A stretch of 63,386 nucleotides of DNA. It comes from Actinomycetes bacterium. Its GTDB lineage: Bacteria; Actinomycetota; Acidimicrobiia; Acidimicrobiales; GCA-2861595. The stretch is from positions 1 to 63,386 of the forward strand of contig JAHFUS010000010.1 in assembly GCA_023264975.1 (NCBI GenBank). The letters run 5' to 3'. The stretch's first letter is position 1, and each line of letters begins with the position of its first letter. The notes under the pieces are model-generated. The model ran no database searches, was not told the origin of the DNA, and was given only the letters and a program-made list of their open reading frames with translations. A program made the translations under genes and the position numbers. Below are positions 25,968-33,747 of this stretch, in pieces.

Positions 25968-27224
25968 TCAGCGGTCGAAGCGGGCCACCGCCTCCACGTG
26001 GAAGGTGTGGGGGAAGGCATCGACCAGGGCCACGGACGTGAGCCGGTAGCCGGCGGCGGCGAGGAGGACGGCGTCGCGGGCGAGCGAGGCCGGGTCGCAG
26101 CTCACCAGCACGAGCCGGGGGGCGCCGGCGGCCACGAGGGCGGCCACACCGGGGCGGCCGAGGCCGGAGCGGGCCGGGTCTGCCACCACCACGTCGGCGG
26201 GGCCGCTGCGGGCGGCGTCCCACCGGCCGACCTCCACCTGGATGACCTGCGCGTCGAGGTCGGAAAGGTTGGCCCGGGCGTCGGCCGCCGCCGCCCGCCC
26301 GCTCTCCACCGCCGTGACGCGGGCGCCGGATGCGGCGCCCAGCACGGAACCGAACAGCCCGGTGCCGGCGTAGGCGTCCACCAGATGGGCATCGGGGCCG
26401 AGGGCGCCGGCGGCGGCGTCCGACACGGCCGCCACCAGTCCTTCGGCCGCCACCGGCCCCGGCTGGAAGAACGCCTCGGAGGACACCCTGAAGCGGCGAC
26501 CGGCCACCTCCTCGTGGACGTAGACCGGCCCGCCCTTGGCGCCCTCGCGCACCACCTGCACGCCGGCGGGCACCTCCACCCCGCCTTTCCCGCGTGCCAC
26601 CCGCACCAGTCGCTCGCCCGAGGCCACCCCGGCCCGTAGCACCACCTCGCCGGCCGGGTAGCGCCCGTGCACGATCAGTTCCTCTAGCAGCGGGTGGGCG
26701 ACCAGGCAGGTATCGGTTTCGACCGCTCCGTCGCCGGCCGGCGCCGGCGCCGGCGCCGAAGGGCCGGATGAGCGTCCGTCGACCGACGCCCTCGAGCGGT
26801 GGCCGGCCCGGCCGGTGGGCGCCACCGCGAGGCGGGCGGTGGTGCGAAGAGCGGGGCCTCCGAGCGCCACGACGGTCGGGTCAGGGGGCTCGGGGATGCG
26901 GCCGATGCGGCGCAGGGCGTCGATCACGACGGCCGCCTTGTAGCGGATCTGGGCCCCCGCCGCCACGTGCTGCCATGTGCACCCGCCGCACCCGTCCGCC
27001 AGCGCCGGGCAGGGCGGCGCCAACCGGTCGGGCGATGCATCCACGATGTCGACGGCCACACCCCGGGCGTAGTCGCGGCGGGCCTCGGTGATGTGCACGA
27101 GGACCCGCTCGCCCGGCAGAGCACCGGACACGAACACGACCCGCCCGCCGGCGTCGCGCGCCAGCGAGTCGCCCCCCGCCGCCATGGCCGTAGGCACGAG
27201 GTCGAGCAGTTCGTGGTCGCCCAT
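25968..27224 (-). CDS. TrmA/RlmD-family RNA m5U methyltransferase
   Basis: 418 residues from ATG at 27224. An N-terminal TRAM-like beta domain (VVFVSGALPGERVLVHITE) is followed by the 4Fe-4S cysteines CPALADGCGGCTWQH. The Rossmann SAM site is VDAYAGTGLFGSVLG, followed by VVADPARSGLG and the catalytic LVSCDPASLARD. The Cys of SCDP is the nucleophile for C5 methylation of uridine. A Gly/Ala/Pro-rich insert (about 160-185) lies in the central domain. Whether the target is 23S rRNA or tRNA is not decided by sequence; the iron-sulfur motif favours RlmD/RlmCD-type enzymes. Confidence 0.85.
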   Translation of the reverse strand: MGDHELLDLVPTAMAAGGDSLARDAGGRVVFVSGALPGERVLVHITEARRDYARGVAVDIVDASPDRLAPPCPALADGCGGCTWQHVAAGAQIRYKAAVVIDALRRIGRIPEPPDPTVVALGGPALRTTARLAVAPTGRAGHRSRASVDGRSSGPSAPAPAPAGDGAVETDTCLVAHPLLEELIVHGRYPAGEVVLRAGVASGERLVRVARGKGGVEVPAGVQVVREGAKGGPVYVHEEVAGRRFRVSSEAFFQPGPVAAEGLVAAVSDAAAGALGPDAHLVDAYAGTGLFGSVLGAASGARVTAVESGRAAAADARANLSDLDAQVIQVEVGRWDAARSGPADVVVADPARSGLGRPGVAALVAAGAPRLVLVSCDPASLARDAVLLAAAGYRLTSVALVDAFPHTFHVEAVARFDR

Positions 27225-27287
27225 GGCGGCAGTCTCGCCCGGCGCACGCCCGGGGCGCGGACCGGTCTCGACTTTCGGCGAGAGCCC

Positions 27288-27392
27288 ACCCCCGGGGCCC
27301 GGTGGCTCATGCCGCCGGAACCCGGCCGGCGGGCGCCGGCGGCTTTCCAACCCCCGGGGCCCTGTGGCTCATGGCGCCGGAACCAACCGGCG
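27288..27392. repeat. Tandem pair of ~43-bp repeats in the leader of the MetE-like gene
   Basis: Two copies start 62 bp apart, at 27288 and 27350. Both begin ACCCCCGGGGCCC, then GTGGCTCATG, then CGCCGGAACC; they differ at only two positions over the first 36 bases. The second copy's GGCTCAT (27366-27372) could pair with ATGAGC at 27423-27428, just before the MetE-like start. This suggests an RNA structure in the leader. I could not match it to any known riboswitch. Confidence 0.5.
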
Positions 27393-27456
27393 AGGTTGCG
27401 TGGCGCCGGCAGGCAGCGGGAGATGAGCGCCGTGACGGCCCGGCGTACAGTCCGGC

Positions 27457-28488
27457 ATGCCCTCGTGGGAGTTGCCGTGGGCGCCGGGGAGCGCCACCGG
27501 TCTCGGTCCGATGCCCGGCACCGACCCGTTCGAGGCGGCGCGCCTGGTGGTCGGCGAGCTGCCCCACCTGCCCCACCTGCCGGAGCTGCCCGAGCGGGGC
27601 GCCGGCGCGGAGATGATCGGGCGCACCGCCGCCCTGCTCGTCGACCTTCACGCCGACGTGGTGGCCGGCCGGTGGCGGCTCGTCAGCCGGCCGGGGCGCG
27701 ACGAGCGCTACGCCAGCGAGCTCCTCGAGCGCGACCTCGACGCCCTCGAGGACGCCGCCGGCCGACATCCCGGCCCGCTGAAGGTGCAACTCCTCGGGCC
27801 CTGGACGCTGGCCGCCAGCCTCGAGCTGCCCCGCGGGGACAAGGTCCTGGCCGACCCCGGCGCCGTCGCCGACGTGGCCGGGTCCCTGGCCGAGGCGGTC
27901 GCCTCCCACGTGGCCGAGATCCGACGGCGGCTCCCGAAGGCGGCGCGGGTGCTGGTGCAGTGCAACGAGCCCCTCCTCCCGGCGGTCCTGCGCGGCCACG
28001 TCCCAACCGCCAGCGGCTGGTCCGCCCACCCCGTGCCCGAGCCCGCCCCGGCGGAGCAACTGCTGGCGTCGGTGCTGCAGGCCGCCGGCGGCGACGCGGG
28101 CGTGTGGTGCGACGCTCCGGGCCCGCCCATCGGCATGCTGCGCCGGGCCGGCGCCGCCTTCGTGGCCTTCGACGCGTCGCACCTGGAGTCGATCCCCGAG
28201 GAGGACCTGGGCGAGGCGATCGAGGCCGGCGCCGGCGTCCTGCTCGGCCTCGTGCCCCCGCCGCCGGCGACGTCGGCCGACATCGACGTGATCGCCGGGC
28301 GTGCCCGCCGCCTGTGGGGTCGCCTCGGCTTGGGCGAGGGCCACTGGGACGCCGTGGTCGTCACCCCCGAGACCGACCTCGAAGGCCTGTCCGACCACGA
28401 CGTGCGAGCCGTTCTCACCCGTTGCCGCGAGGTCGGCCACGCCCTGCGGGAGCCCGAGGGGGACGGCGACTGGCGGGGCGACGACTGA
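27457..28488 (+). CDS. MetE C-terminal-like (cobalamin-independent methionine synthase family) protein
   Basis: 343 residues. The barrel shows LKVQLLGPWTLAASLELPRG, VLVQCNEPLLPAVL and WCDAPGPPIGMLRRAG, which align with the UROD/MetE-like superfamily and with the actinobacterial short MetE-like proteins. Classical MetE is about 750 residues with His-Cys-Cys zinc ligands; here an equivalent Cys is in VWCDAP but the full zinc set is not evident. It may transfer methyl groups from a donor other than methyl-folate. Tandem repeats lie directly upstream. Confidence 0.7.
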   Translation: MPSWELPWAPGSATGLGPMPGTDPFEAARLVVGELPHLPHLPELPERGAGAEMIGRTAALLVDLHADVVAGRWRLVSRPGRDERYASELLERDLDALEDAAGRHPGPLKVQLLGPWTLAASLELPRGDKVLADPGAVADVAGSLAEAVASHVAEIRRRLPKAARVLVQCNEPLLPAVLRGHVPTASGWSAHPVPEPAPAEQLLASVLQAAGGDAGVWCDAPGPPIGMLRRAGAAFVAFDASHLESIPEEDLGEAIEAGAGVLLGLVPPPPATSADIDVIAGRARRLWGRLGLGEGHWDAVVVTPETDLEGLSDHDVRAVLTRCREVGHALREPEGDGDWRGDD

Positions 28489-28491
28489 CCC

Positions 28492-28932
28492 TCAGGTCTT
28501 GCCGCCGCCGCCCTCGTGGTCGATCGGCTGCGGACGCATGGCGAGGTCGATGGCGGCCCAGATGGTGCGGGAGAAGGGGAAGAAGGCGACCGGTCCGAGA
28601 ATGGCGAGCACGACCGCGACGGCGAGCACGGGCGCCAGCGACAGGTCCGGATTGTCCACCGCAGCGAAGATGTAGACGAACAGGCTGAGGAGCAGCAGGC
28701 CCTCGGTGACGCTGAGGTTGATCACGTAGGCGCCGAGGAAGAAGTCGTTCTCCCGCTCGAACTGCAGACCGCAGCCGGGGCACCGTTCCTTCATGCGGAA
28801 CCAGGACTCGAAGACATGGCGAGCTCCGCATCGGGGGCAACGGCGCGCGATGCCCCGCCCGAGCATCCGCCGGTTCGACGGGGTGGTCGCCGCCCGCCCG
28901 CTTCCGCCCGGCCGCTGCCGTCCGGAGGCCAC
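28492..28932 (-). CDS. DUF983-family membrane protein with zinc-ribbon
   Basis: About 146 residues from GTG at 28932 (ATG at 28866 is an alternative). The zinc ribbon is CPRCGARHVFESWFRMKERCPGCG. Two membrane helices follow (SVTEGLLLLSLFVYIFAAV and LAVAVVLAILGPVAFFPFS), then a short cytoplasmic tail. DUF983 proteins have no established function; some neighbour cytochrome oxidase genes in other bacteria. It diverges from the DUF998 gene by only 23 bp. Confidence 0.8.
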   Translation of the reverse strand: MASGRQRPGGSGRAATTPSNRRMLGRGIARRCPRCGARHVFESWFRMKERCPGCGLQFERENDFFLGAYVINLSVTEGLLLLSLFVYIFAAVDNPDLSLAPVLAVAVVLAILGPVAFFPFSRTIWAAIDLAMRPQPIDHEGGGGKT

Positions 28933-28955
28933 GGCGACGAGATTAGCGTTCCCTG

Positions 28956-29579
28956 GTGCGCTGGCCGTCCCCTCCCGGCGCCGGCGCGCACGGTGGCCGG
29001 ATCGCCGCAATCGGGGGGGTCATCGGGCCCGCCGTGTTCGTGGCCGCCTGGTCGATCCTGGGCGCGCGCACGGCCGGTTACTCCCCCGACGACGACGCCA
29101 TCAGCAGGTTGGCGGCCACCGGCGCCTCGACCCAGGCGGCGATGACCGCAGGATTCGTGGTGTACGGCACGGGCCTCTCCCTGTTCGGATCGGCCCTGCG
29201 CACCACGCTGCCCGGACCGGCGTGGGCGCTGGCTGCAGCCACCGGCCTGGCCACCCTGGGCGTCGCCGCCACGCCCCTCGACACCGCAGCGGGTGACGCC
29301 CTCCACGGCGTCTTCGCCGCCCTCGGCTACGCGACGCTCGCGGCCGTGCCGCTGGCGGCGGCGGGGCCGTTGGCGGCTCAGGGCAGGCGCCGGTGGGCCC
29401 GGTGGTCCGTGGTCACCGGCGTGGCGTCCGCCGCCTGCCTGGCGGCGACCGTCCTCGGCCCCCGCCACGGCCTGTTCCAACGGGCCGGGCTCACCATCGC
29501 CGACTCATGGGTCATCGCCGCGGCCGTCGACATGCTTCTGCGCAGCGGTGCTGAAGGTTCGGGAACGAGCCCGGAATAG
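28956..29579 (+). CDS. DUF998-family integral membrane protein
   Basis: 207 residues from GTG. Six hydrophobic segments are visible (starting GGVIGPAVFVAAWSILGAR). The loop after the first, GYSPDDDAISRLAATGAST, is the conserved DUF998 signature. Function unknown. It is divergent from the DUF983 gene and may share a promoter region with it. Confidence 0.8.
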   Translation: MRWPSPPGAGAHGGRIAAIGGVIGPAVFVAAWSILGARTAGYSPDDDAISRLAATGASTQAAMTAGFVVYGTGLSLFGSALRTTLPGPAWALAAATGLATLGVAATPLDTAAGDALHGVFAALGYATLAAVPLAAAGPLAAQGRRRWARWSVVTGVASAACLAATVLGPRHGLFQRAGLTIADSWVIAAAVDMLLRSGAEGSGTSPE

Positions 29580-29689
29580 TCCGGTTCATGTGGCTCTGTT
29601 TCCGCCGCGGGCAACGGTTTGCGAACCTGAGACCGCACATTTTCCGTTCGAATGTTGCTGTAGGCATCGATCGGCAATATCTTTCAGAT

Positions 29690-29878
29690 ATGCCGAAGAT
29701 GAAGCGCACGTTCCAGGTGGAGATCGAAGCCAAGCTGCTGGTCGAAGCATTCGACGAGGCCTCCGCCCGCAAGAAGGTCGAGAAGACATTCAGCCGGGCC
29801 CGGATCTTCGATCCCGATGTGAAGGCCTCGGGCGACATCTGGACGTACGACACCTCGATCGCCACCCAGCCCGCCTAG
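29690..29878 (+). CDS. Small soluble protein, unknown function
   Basis: 62 residues, MPKMKRTFQVEIEAKLLVEAFDEASARKKVEKTF..., ending SIATQPA. It looks like a single beta-alpha-beta unit of the kind that processes modified-base or split-peptide domains, but I do not recognise a family. The 100 bp before it is notably AT-rich (GGCAATATCTTTCAGATATG), suggesting a promoter. ATG at 29699 is an alternative start. Confidence 0.55.
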   Translation: MPKMKRTFQVEIEAKLLVEAFDEASARKKVEKTFSRARIFDPDVKASGDIWTYDTSIATQPA

Positions 29879-29921
29879 TCCCTGAACCCCGACCCGAGTG
29901 AGAAACTCGTAGCATGGGGCC

Positions 29922-30020
29922 ATGGCCAACAAGGCACCAGCGGTACCGCAACAGAAGAAGCAGGGCAAGTCGCTGAAGGAGAAGCGCGCCGACAAGAAGG
30001 CGAAGAAGGCCTCTCGCTGA
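29922..30020 (+). CDS. 32-residue lysine-rich micro-protein
   Basis: MANKAPAVPQQKKQGKSLK then EKRADKKAKKASR, stop. Thirteen residues or so are Lys/Arg; the pattern GKSLKEKRADKKAKK resembles very small basic proteins that I recall next to actinobacterial housekeeping genes. It follows the 62-residue gene by 43 bp on the same strand. It could bind RNA or DNA. Because it is short, the call rests on coding-like composition (AAG-rich, GC third positions) and the ATG context (AGCATGGGGCC). Confidence 0.5.
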   Translation: MANKAPAVPQQKKQGKSLKEKRADKKAKKASR

Positions 30021-30086
30021 TCGACGGGGCCGGGTTGCACCAGCGACCGCCGCCGGATTCGCGCCTGCTGCTGCGAGTGCGTACTT

Positions 30087-30737
30087 CTACAGGACGACCT
30101 TCACGTTGAAATGGCCCGTTCCGGTTGCGCCCCACAGGCGTAGCCACAAGGGCAGGTACATCTCAAGGCCGCGTGCGGCGGTGATGTCGCCGAGGTCCAT
30201 CACGTCGTCTGCCGGCCAGCCGAAGCTCTCGAGCAGGGCGCGGACATCGGCCTTGGCGGTGTCGTCGTTTCCGGCCATGAACATGGTGTGCGAGCCGCCC
30301 ACCAGGGCCGGATTCACCATGACGTTGCAATTCACAGTGTTGAGCGACTTCACCACCCGGGTCTCGGGAAAGGCCCTCTGGATCCGCTCGCCCAGGCTGT
30401 CGGTGTTGCACGGGTTGAGGGTGGGTGGCATGCCCTGGGAGAAGTCGAGTGGGTTGGCCACGTCGACCAGCACCTTGCCGGCCAGGTTCTGGGCGCCGGC
30501 TGCCACCAATGCGTCGAGTGACGCCATACCTGACGTCGCATTGACGACGAGCGCGCCGGACGAGGCCGCGTCGGCGAACGATCCTTCGGATGCGAGATCG
30601 CCCGCCGACGCAACCCAGGCCGCAGCCTTTTCGTTGCCCGATTGACGCGAGCCCATGGTGACGGCGTGCCCGAGCGACACCAGCTTGGTGGCGAGGGTCT
30701 GCCCCACCACACCGGTGCCGAGCACGGCGACATTCAT
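30087..30737 (-). CDS. NADP/F420-type oxidoreductase family (NAD(P)-binding) protein
   Basis: 216 residues. The Rossmann start is MNVAVLGTGVVGQTLATKL, followed by VTMGSRQ, typical of NADP-specific F420H2:NADP oxidoreductase-like proteins. Later ALVVNATSG, VLVDVANPLDFSQGMP and VVKSLNTVNCNVMVNPA are family motifs. It could reduce NADP with F420H2 or act on another substrate. The SHOCT-like gene ends 1 bp upstream, so the two are in one unit. Confidence 0.85.
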   Translation of the reverse strand: MNVAVLGTGVVGQTLATKLVSLGHAVTMGSRQSGNEKAAAWVASAGDLASEGSFADAASSGALVVNATSGMASLDALVAAGAQNLAGKVLVDVANPLDFSQGMPPTLNPCNTDSLGERIQRAFPETRVVKSLNTVNCNVMVNPALVGGSHTMFMAGNDDTAKADVRALLESFGWPADDVMDLGDITAARGLEMYLPLWLRLWGATGTGHFNVKVVL

Positions 30738-30738
30738 G

Positions 30739-31017
30739 TCAGTCGACCGCGAGACGGCTCATGAGATCCGCTTTGGTCTCCTCGAACAACTCATAGCTGA
30801 TCGTGCCCGCATCGAACTGCTGGTGGATCTCCGCGATCCGTTCCAGCAGTTCGGGGGTGGACAACTGGTAACCGTTCGAGGCCGGTGCCGGCGCGTCATC
30901 CTCCGCAGAGGCTGACTCGTCGGTGCCGTCCTGGCGGCGACTTCGCTTGGCCGCCGCTTTCGCCTTCTTGTCGCGATCGCGCTGGAGCTTCCCGAAGCTG
31001 CTCCGTTGACCTGCCAT
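30739..31017 (-). CDS. SHOCT-like small basic protein
   Basis: 92 residues. The N-terminal third is very basic (KLQRDRDKKAKAAAKRSRRQD), the middle is low complexity, and the end LSTPELLERIAEIHQQFDAGTISYELFEETKADLM is a SHOCT-type helix pair (L-x-L-x2-G-x-I-x2-E-F-E). Such modules occur as short oligomerisation tails. It sits between cspA-like and the F420-type reductase gene on the same strand (37 bp and 1 bp gaps). Confidence 0.7.
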   Translation of the reverse strand: MAGQRSSFGKLQRDRDKKAKAAAKRSRRQDGTDESASAEDDAPAPASNGYQLSTPELLERIAEIHQQFDAGTISYELFEETKADLMSRLAVD

Positions 31018-31054
31018 GGCGGGCCTCCTTCCGAGTCGGGAGCCGGCCCTTGGC

Positions 31055-31255
31055 TCAGATCAGGCGGACGTTCTGGGCTTCCTCACCCTTGCGGCCGGGG
31101 GCGACGTCGAACTCCACTGCCTGGCCCTGCTCGAGCGAGCGGTAGCCGCCACCTTGGATGTTGGAGTAGTGAACGAAGACGTCGTCGCCCTGCTCACGGG
31201 AGATGAAGCCGAAGCCCTTCTCGGCATTGAAGAACTTCACGGTACCAGTTGCCAC
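31055..31255 (-). CDS. Cold-shock protein (CspA family)
   Basis: 66 residues from GTG at 31255, preceded by [31 protein letters not shown] holds RNP1 (KGFGFI), and DVFVHYSNI holds RNP2. It is an OB-fold RNA chaperone that melts mRNA structure. The roughly 290 bp upstream, before the divergent small membrane gene, may hold a long 5' leader as for other csp genes. Confidence 0.93.
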   Translation of the reverse strand: MATGTVKFFNAEKGFGFISREQGDDVFVHYSNIQGGGYRSLEQGQAVEFDVAPGRKGEEAQNVRLI

Positions 31256-31543
31256 AATTATCTCTTCTCGTCTGGCGAGCGCGTCCCAGTGACCTCTCGT
31301 CATCCGCCAGTGTAGGTCTCCGGATGCGCCGGACAGGGACGCGGCCGTCGGACCGTCCCCGCGGCGAACGTGCCGCACCCCGAGATCTGGTCCGACCGCA
31401 AGCCGATGAGTAACCACTTCCGGCGCTGCTCCGACGAGCCGTGGTCCACGATTCCGGGTCCACCTGGCCCTGGACCTGCTCCTGGATCCGGTAGTCGCCG
31501 CCACCCGCGGCGACGCCGCCCTGAGGCGGCGTAGCTTCGACGT

Positions 31544-31801
31544 ATGGCCGGCGCCGAGGTTGCTCTGTTCGCCTTCGGGTACCCGGTGTCGATCGGCGTC
31601 ATCACCCGCTTCGTGCCCGTGGTGCGGGAGCGGCGGTGGAAGTGGCTGGCGGTGCACCACCTCGGGATGGCCGCCGTCATCGCCGGCTGTGCGTCGAAGC
31701 GCACCACCGTCGGCGTGATCGTCAACACCGGATGGCTGGCGCTCTCCTCCCTTTGGTACGCCGCCGGCGGTCGGAGCGAACGGGCCGGCGCCGGCCGCTG
31801 A
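31544..31801 (+). CDS. Small two-helix membrane protein, unknown function
   Basis: 85 residues. Hydrophobic segments at about 5-25 ([20 protein letters not shown]) and 38-72 are split by a basic loop (RERRWKW), and the tail is Arg/Gly-rich. No family recognised. Composition matches the genome. It diverges from the cold-shock gene. Confidence 0.5.
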   Translation: MAGAEVALFAFGYPVSIGVITRFVPVVRERRWKWLAVHHLGMAAVIAGCASKRTTVGVIVNTGWLALSSLWYAAGGRSERAGAGR

Positions 31802-31816
31802 GGCGACTCTGCCCCA

Positions 31817-33568
31817 CTACGGGCGGCGGGCCGGGTGGACCTGGATCGGGCCCTCTATCAGGACGGGGCGGGGCGGGGCGCCGTCCGCCTCGAACCACGG
31901 GTCGCCCTGCTCCCCCCCGCTGCGCAGCTTCCACTTCCGCGGCACGCGGTCGACCTTCACCGGGTAGACCGTGAGCAGGCCGTCCCCGCCGATGTGCAGG
32001 CGAAGGAAGTTCTTGCGGTCCTCGATGCGCTGGGCGGCGAACAACTCGTTGGCGTTGCAGTTGAAGAACCGGTCGGCCACGTAGAGGTAGCCGGCCATCA
32101 CCACGCTGCCGATCAGCCCGCCGGCGGCGCCGACCAGGACCAGGTAGCCGAACAGGTACGGCAGCCCGTGGAGGCCGTCGAGCACCTGGTCGACGAGGCG
32201 CACCACCGCGACCACAGCGACCAGGTGGGCCAGCGCATGCGCCCCGCCGAGCGGGTACTTCTTGGCCTTGGACGTGGCCTTGGTGAACCCGGCCATGCCC
32301 AGGACGAGCACGGCGGTGACGACCAGGGCGACGGGGCTGCGGGCCAGGCCGGAGGCGATGCCCGTGACCGACAGGTCGTGCATGACGGCCGAGAAGCTCT
32401 GGCCGGGTCGGCGCAGCGCCGACTGCACGGTCCACGCGTAGAGCACGTAGACGCCGGCCAGCAGCGCCACGAAGCTCGGGTTCTTCCGGCCCAGGGTCAC
32501 AGCGCCCAAAGCGATGTGCCGCGACTCGGGCTTGGTGGGATAGCAGATCTTCAGGTCGAACTGGGCCGGCGGGTCGGACCGGAGCCCACGATGGCGTGAC
32601 CCGGCTGGTGGCAGCACGAGGTGCTCGGGCAGGTGATGCGTGTCGGAGAGGAAGGCGCCGCCCCCGCCCGCCGTGATGAGCTGGGCGTCGCCGCCCGTCT
32701 CCTGGTAGCGGGCGTAGTGGTGGGTGTCGCCGGTGAGGTTGACCCGGACCTCGGCTCCGAGCTTTTTGATCACGTTCCGGTGGAAGTAGTCGAGCGTGTC
32801 GTAGGCGTCGGGCTTTTCGGCGTTGGCGTTGACCCAATTGGGCTTGGCCGAGCACAGGATGATCGAGTCCCCCGGTCGGACCCGCTCGCCCACCACCTCC
32901 TGGAAGTAGTGGAGCTGGGGTTCGTCGATGTAGGTGTCGAACTGGATGTCGATGCCCCAGAGCCACCAGCCATGGGGGAGGGCGGCGGCGAAGTAGCTGC
33001 GCCGCTGGCCGGTGGTCCAGCCGCCGATCCAGCTGCCCTGGCAGAACACCCGGGTGAAGGCGGTGAGCCCGTCGTACCAGTCGTGGTTGCCGGGGAGGGC
33101 GAGGATCTGCGGGTGGTCGGTGGGCGTGTAGGGGAGGGCGGCCCGGTAGGGCCCGGTGAGCCGGTCCCGGTAGCCGTCGATGTCGGCCGTTGGGTACACC
33201 TGGTCGCCGCCCATGACCAGGAGACGTCCGCGCTGGGTGGGCGCGCTCGGGCCGCCGGCGCCGCCGGCCAGGTCGAGTTTCTCCTCGGCCAGCAGTGTGG
33301 CGAGGGCGTAGGTGGGGTTGAACCCGTCACCCAGGTCCGACACGTAGTCGAACCACAGCTCCTGGCGGTCGGACAGGTCGCACGGCGCAGCAGCCCGACC
33401 CTCCTGGAACTCGCGCTTGTCGGCGTAGGTGCCGAAGATGCCCGACAGGACGACCCGCAGGCCGGTGCTCACCAGCTGCGACGGGGACAGCCACCGGGTC
33501 ATCTCCTGCTTGGTGAACCCGGTGTCCTCCGGCCGGTCGCCGGCCGGACGGGGAGGGCAGTCGGACAT
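31817..33568 (-). CDS. Membrane-anchored calcineurin-like metallophosphoesterase
   Basis: 583 residues from ATG at 33568. The first ~330 residues are a phosphoesterase with LLVMGGDQVYP, LALPGNHDWYDG and NLTGDTHHYARY; an extra Trp-rich loop (WIGGWTTGQRRSYF) is present. Four to five membrane helices follow (about 360-490), then a soluble tail that ends in PIQVHPARRP. This phosphoesterase-plus-membrane layout is known as a conserved actinobacterial/proteobacterial hypothetical. The start overlaps the stop of an upstream 25-codon ORF (TGATG). Confidence 0.75.
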   Translation of the reverse strand: MSDCPPRPAGDRPEDTGFTKQEMTRWLSPSQLVSTGLRVVLSGIFGTYADKREFQEGRAAAPCDLSDRQELWFDYVSDLGDGFNPTYALATLLAEEKLDLAGGAGGPSAPTQRGRLLVMGGDQVYPTADIDGYRDRLTGPYRAALPYTPTDHPQILALPGNHDWYDGLTAFTRVFCQGSWIGGWTTGQRRSYFAAALPHGWWLWGIDIQFDTYIDEPQLHYFQEVVGERVRPGDSIILCSAKPNWVNANAEKPDAYDTLDYFHRNVIKKLGAEVRVNLTGDTHHYARYQETGGDAQLITAGGGGAFLSDTHHLPEHLVLPPAGSRHRGLRSDPPAQFDLKICYPTKPESRHIALGAVTLGRKNPSFVALLAGVYVLYAWTVQSALRRPGQSFSAVMHDLSVTGIASGLARSPVALVVTAVLVLGMAGFTKATSKAKKYPLGGAHALAHLVAVVAVVRLVDQVLDGLHGLPYLFGYLVLVGAAGGLIGSVVMAGYLYVADRFFNCNANELFAAQRIEDRKNFLRLHIGGDGLLTVYPVKVDRVPRKWKLRSGGEQGDPWFEADGAPPRPVLIEGPIQVHPARRP

Positions 33569-33645
33569 CAGCGTGCTCCCCCCGCTGCCACCGCGTGGTC
33601 TTCGAGGATCTCCTCGGTGAACCGGAGGTTGTCTGGGGTGCCCAT
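33568..33645 (-). CDS. 25-residue upstream ORF coupled to the phosphoesterase gene
   Basis: MGTPDNLRFTEEILEDHAVA then AGGAR, stop. Its ATG follows a strong GGCGAGGAGCCGGCC site with ideal spacing, and its TGA overlaps the next ATG as TGATG, the signature of translational coupling. It may be a leader peptide controlling the downstream gene, or a genuine micro-protein. No homology can be judged by eye. Confidence 0.5.
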   Translation of the reverse strand: MGTPDNLRFTEEILEDHAVAAGGAR

Positions 33646-33747
33646 GGCCGGCTCCTCGCCTCGGAGACGTCCGGCCGGGTTCGAGCGTGGTGACCGGTGC
33701 GTCGCTTCCGACGGGAAGGATGACGCTCGCGGCGACCGGCGTCAACG

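Noticed and set aside
26740-26765. GGCGCC-rich microsatellite in the methyltransferase gene
   Set aside because: It encodes an Ala/Pro linker in frame and is ordinary for this base composition.
27288-27456. SAM-IV, SAH, cobalamin or c-di-GMP riboswitch before the MetE-like gene
   Set aside because: The conserved cores of these classes could not be found; only repeats and one possible stem are visible.
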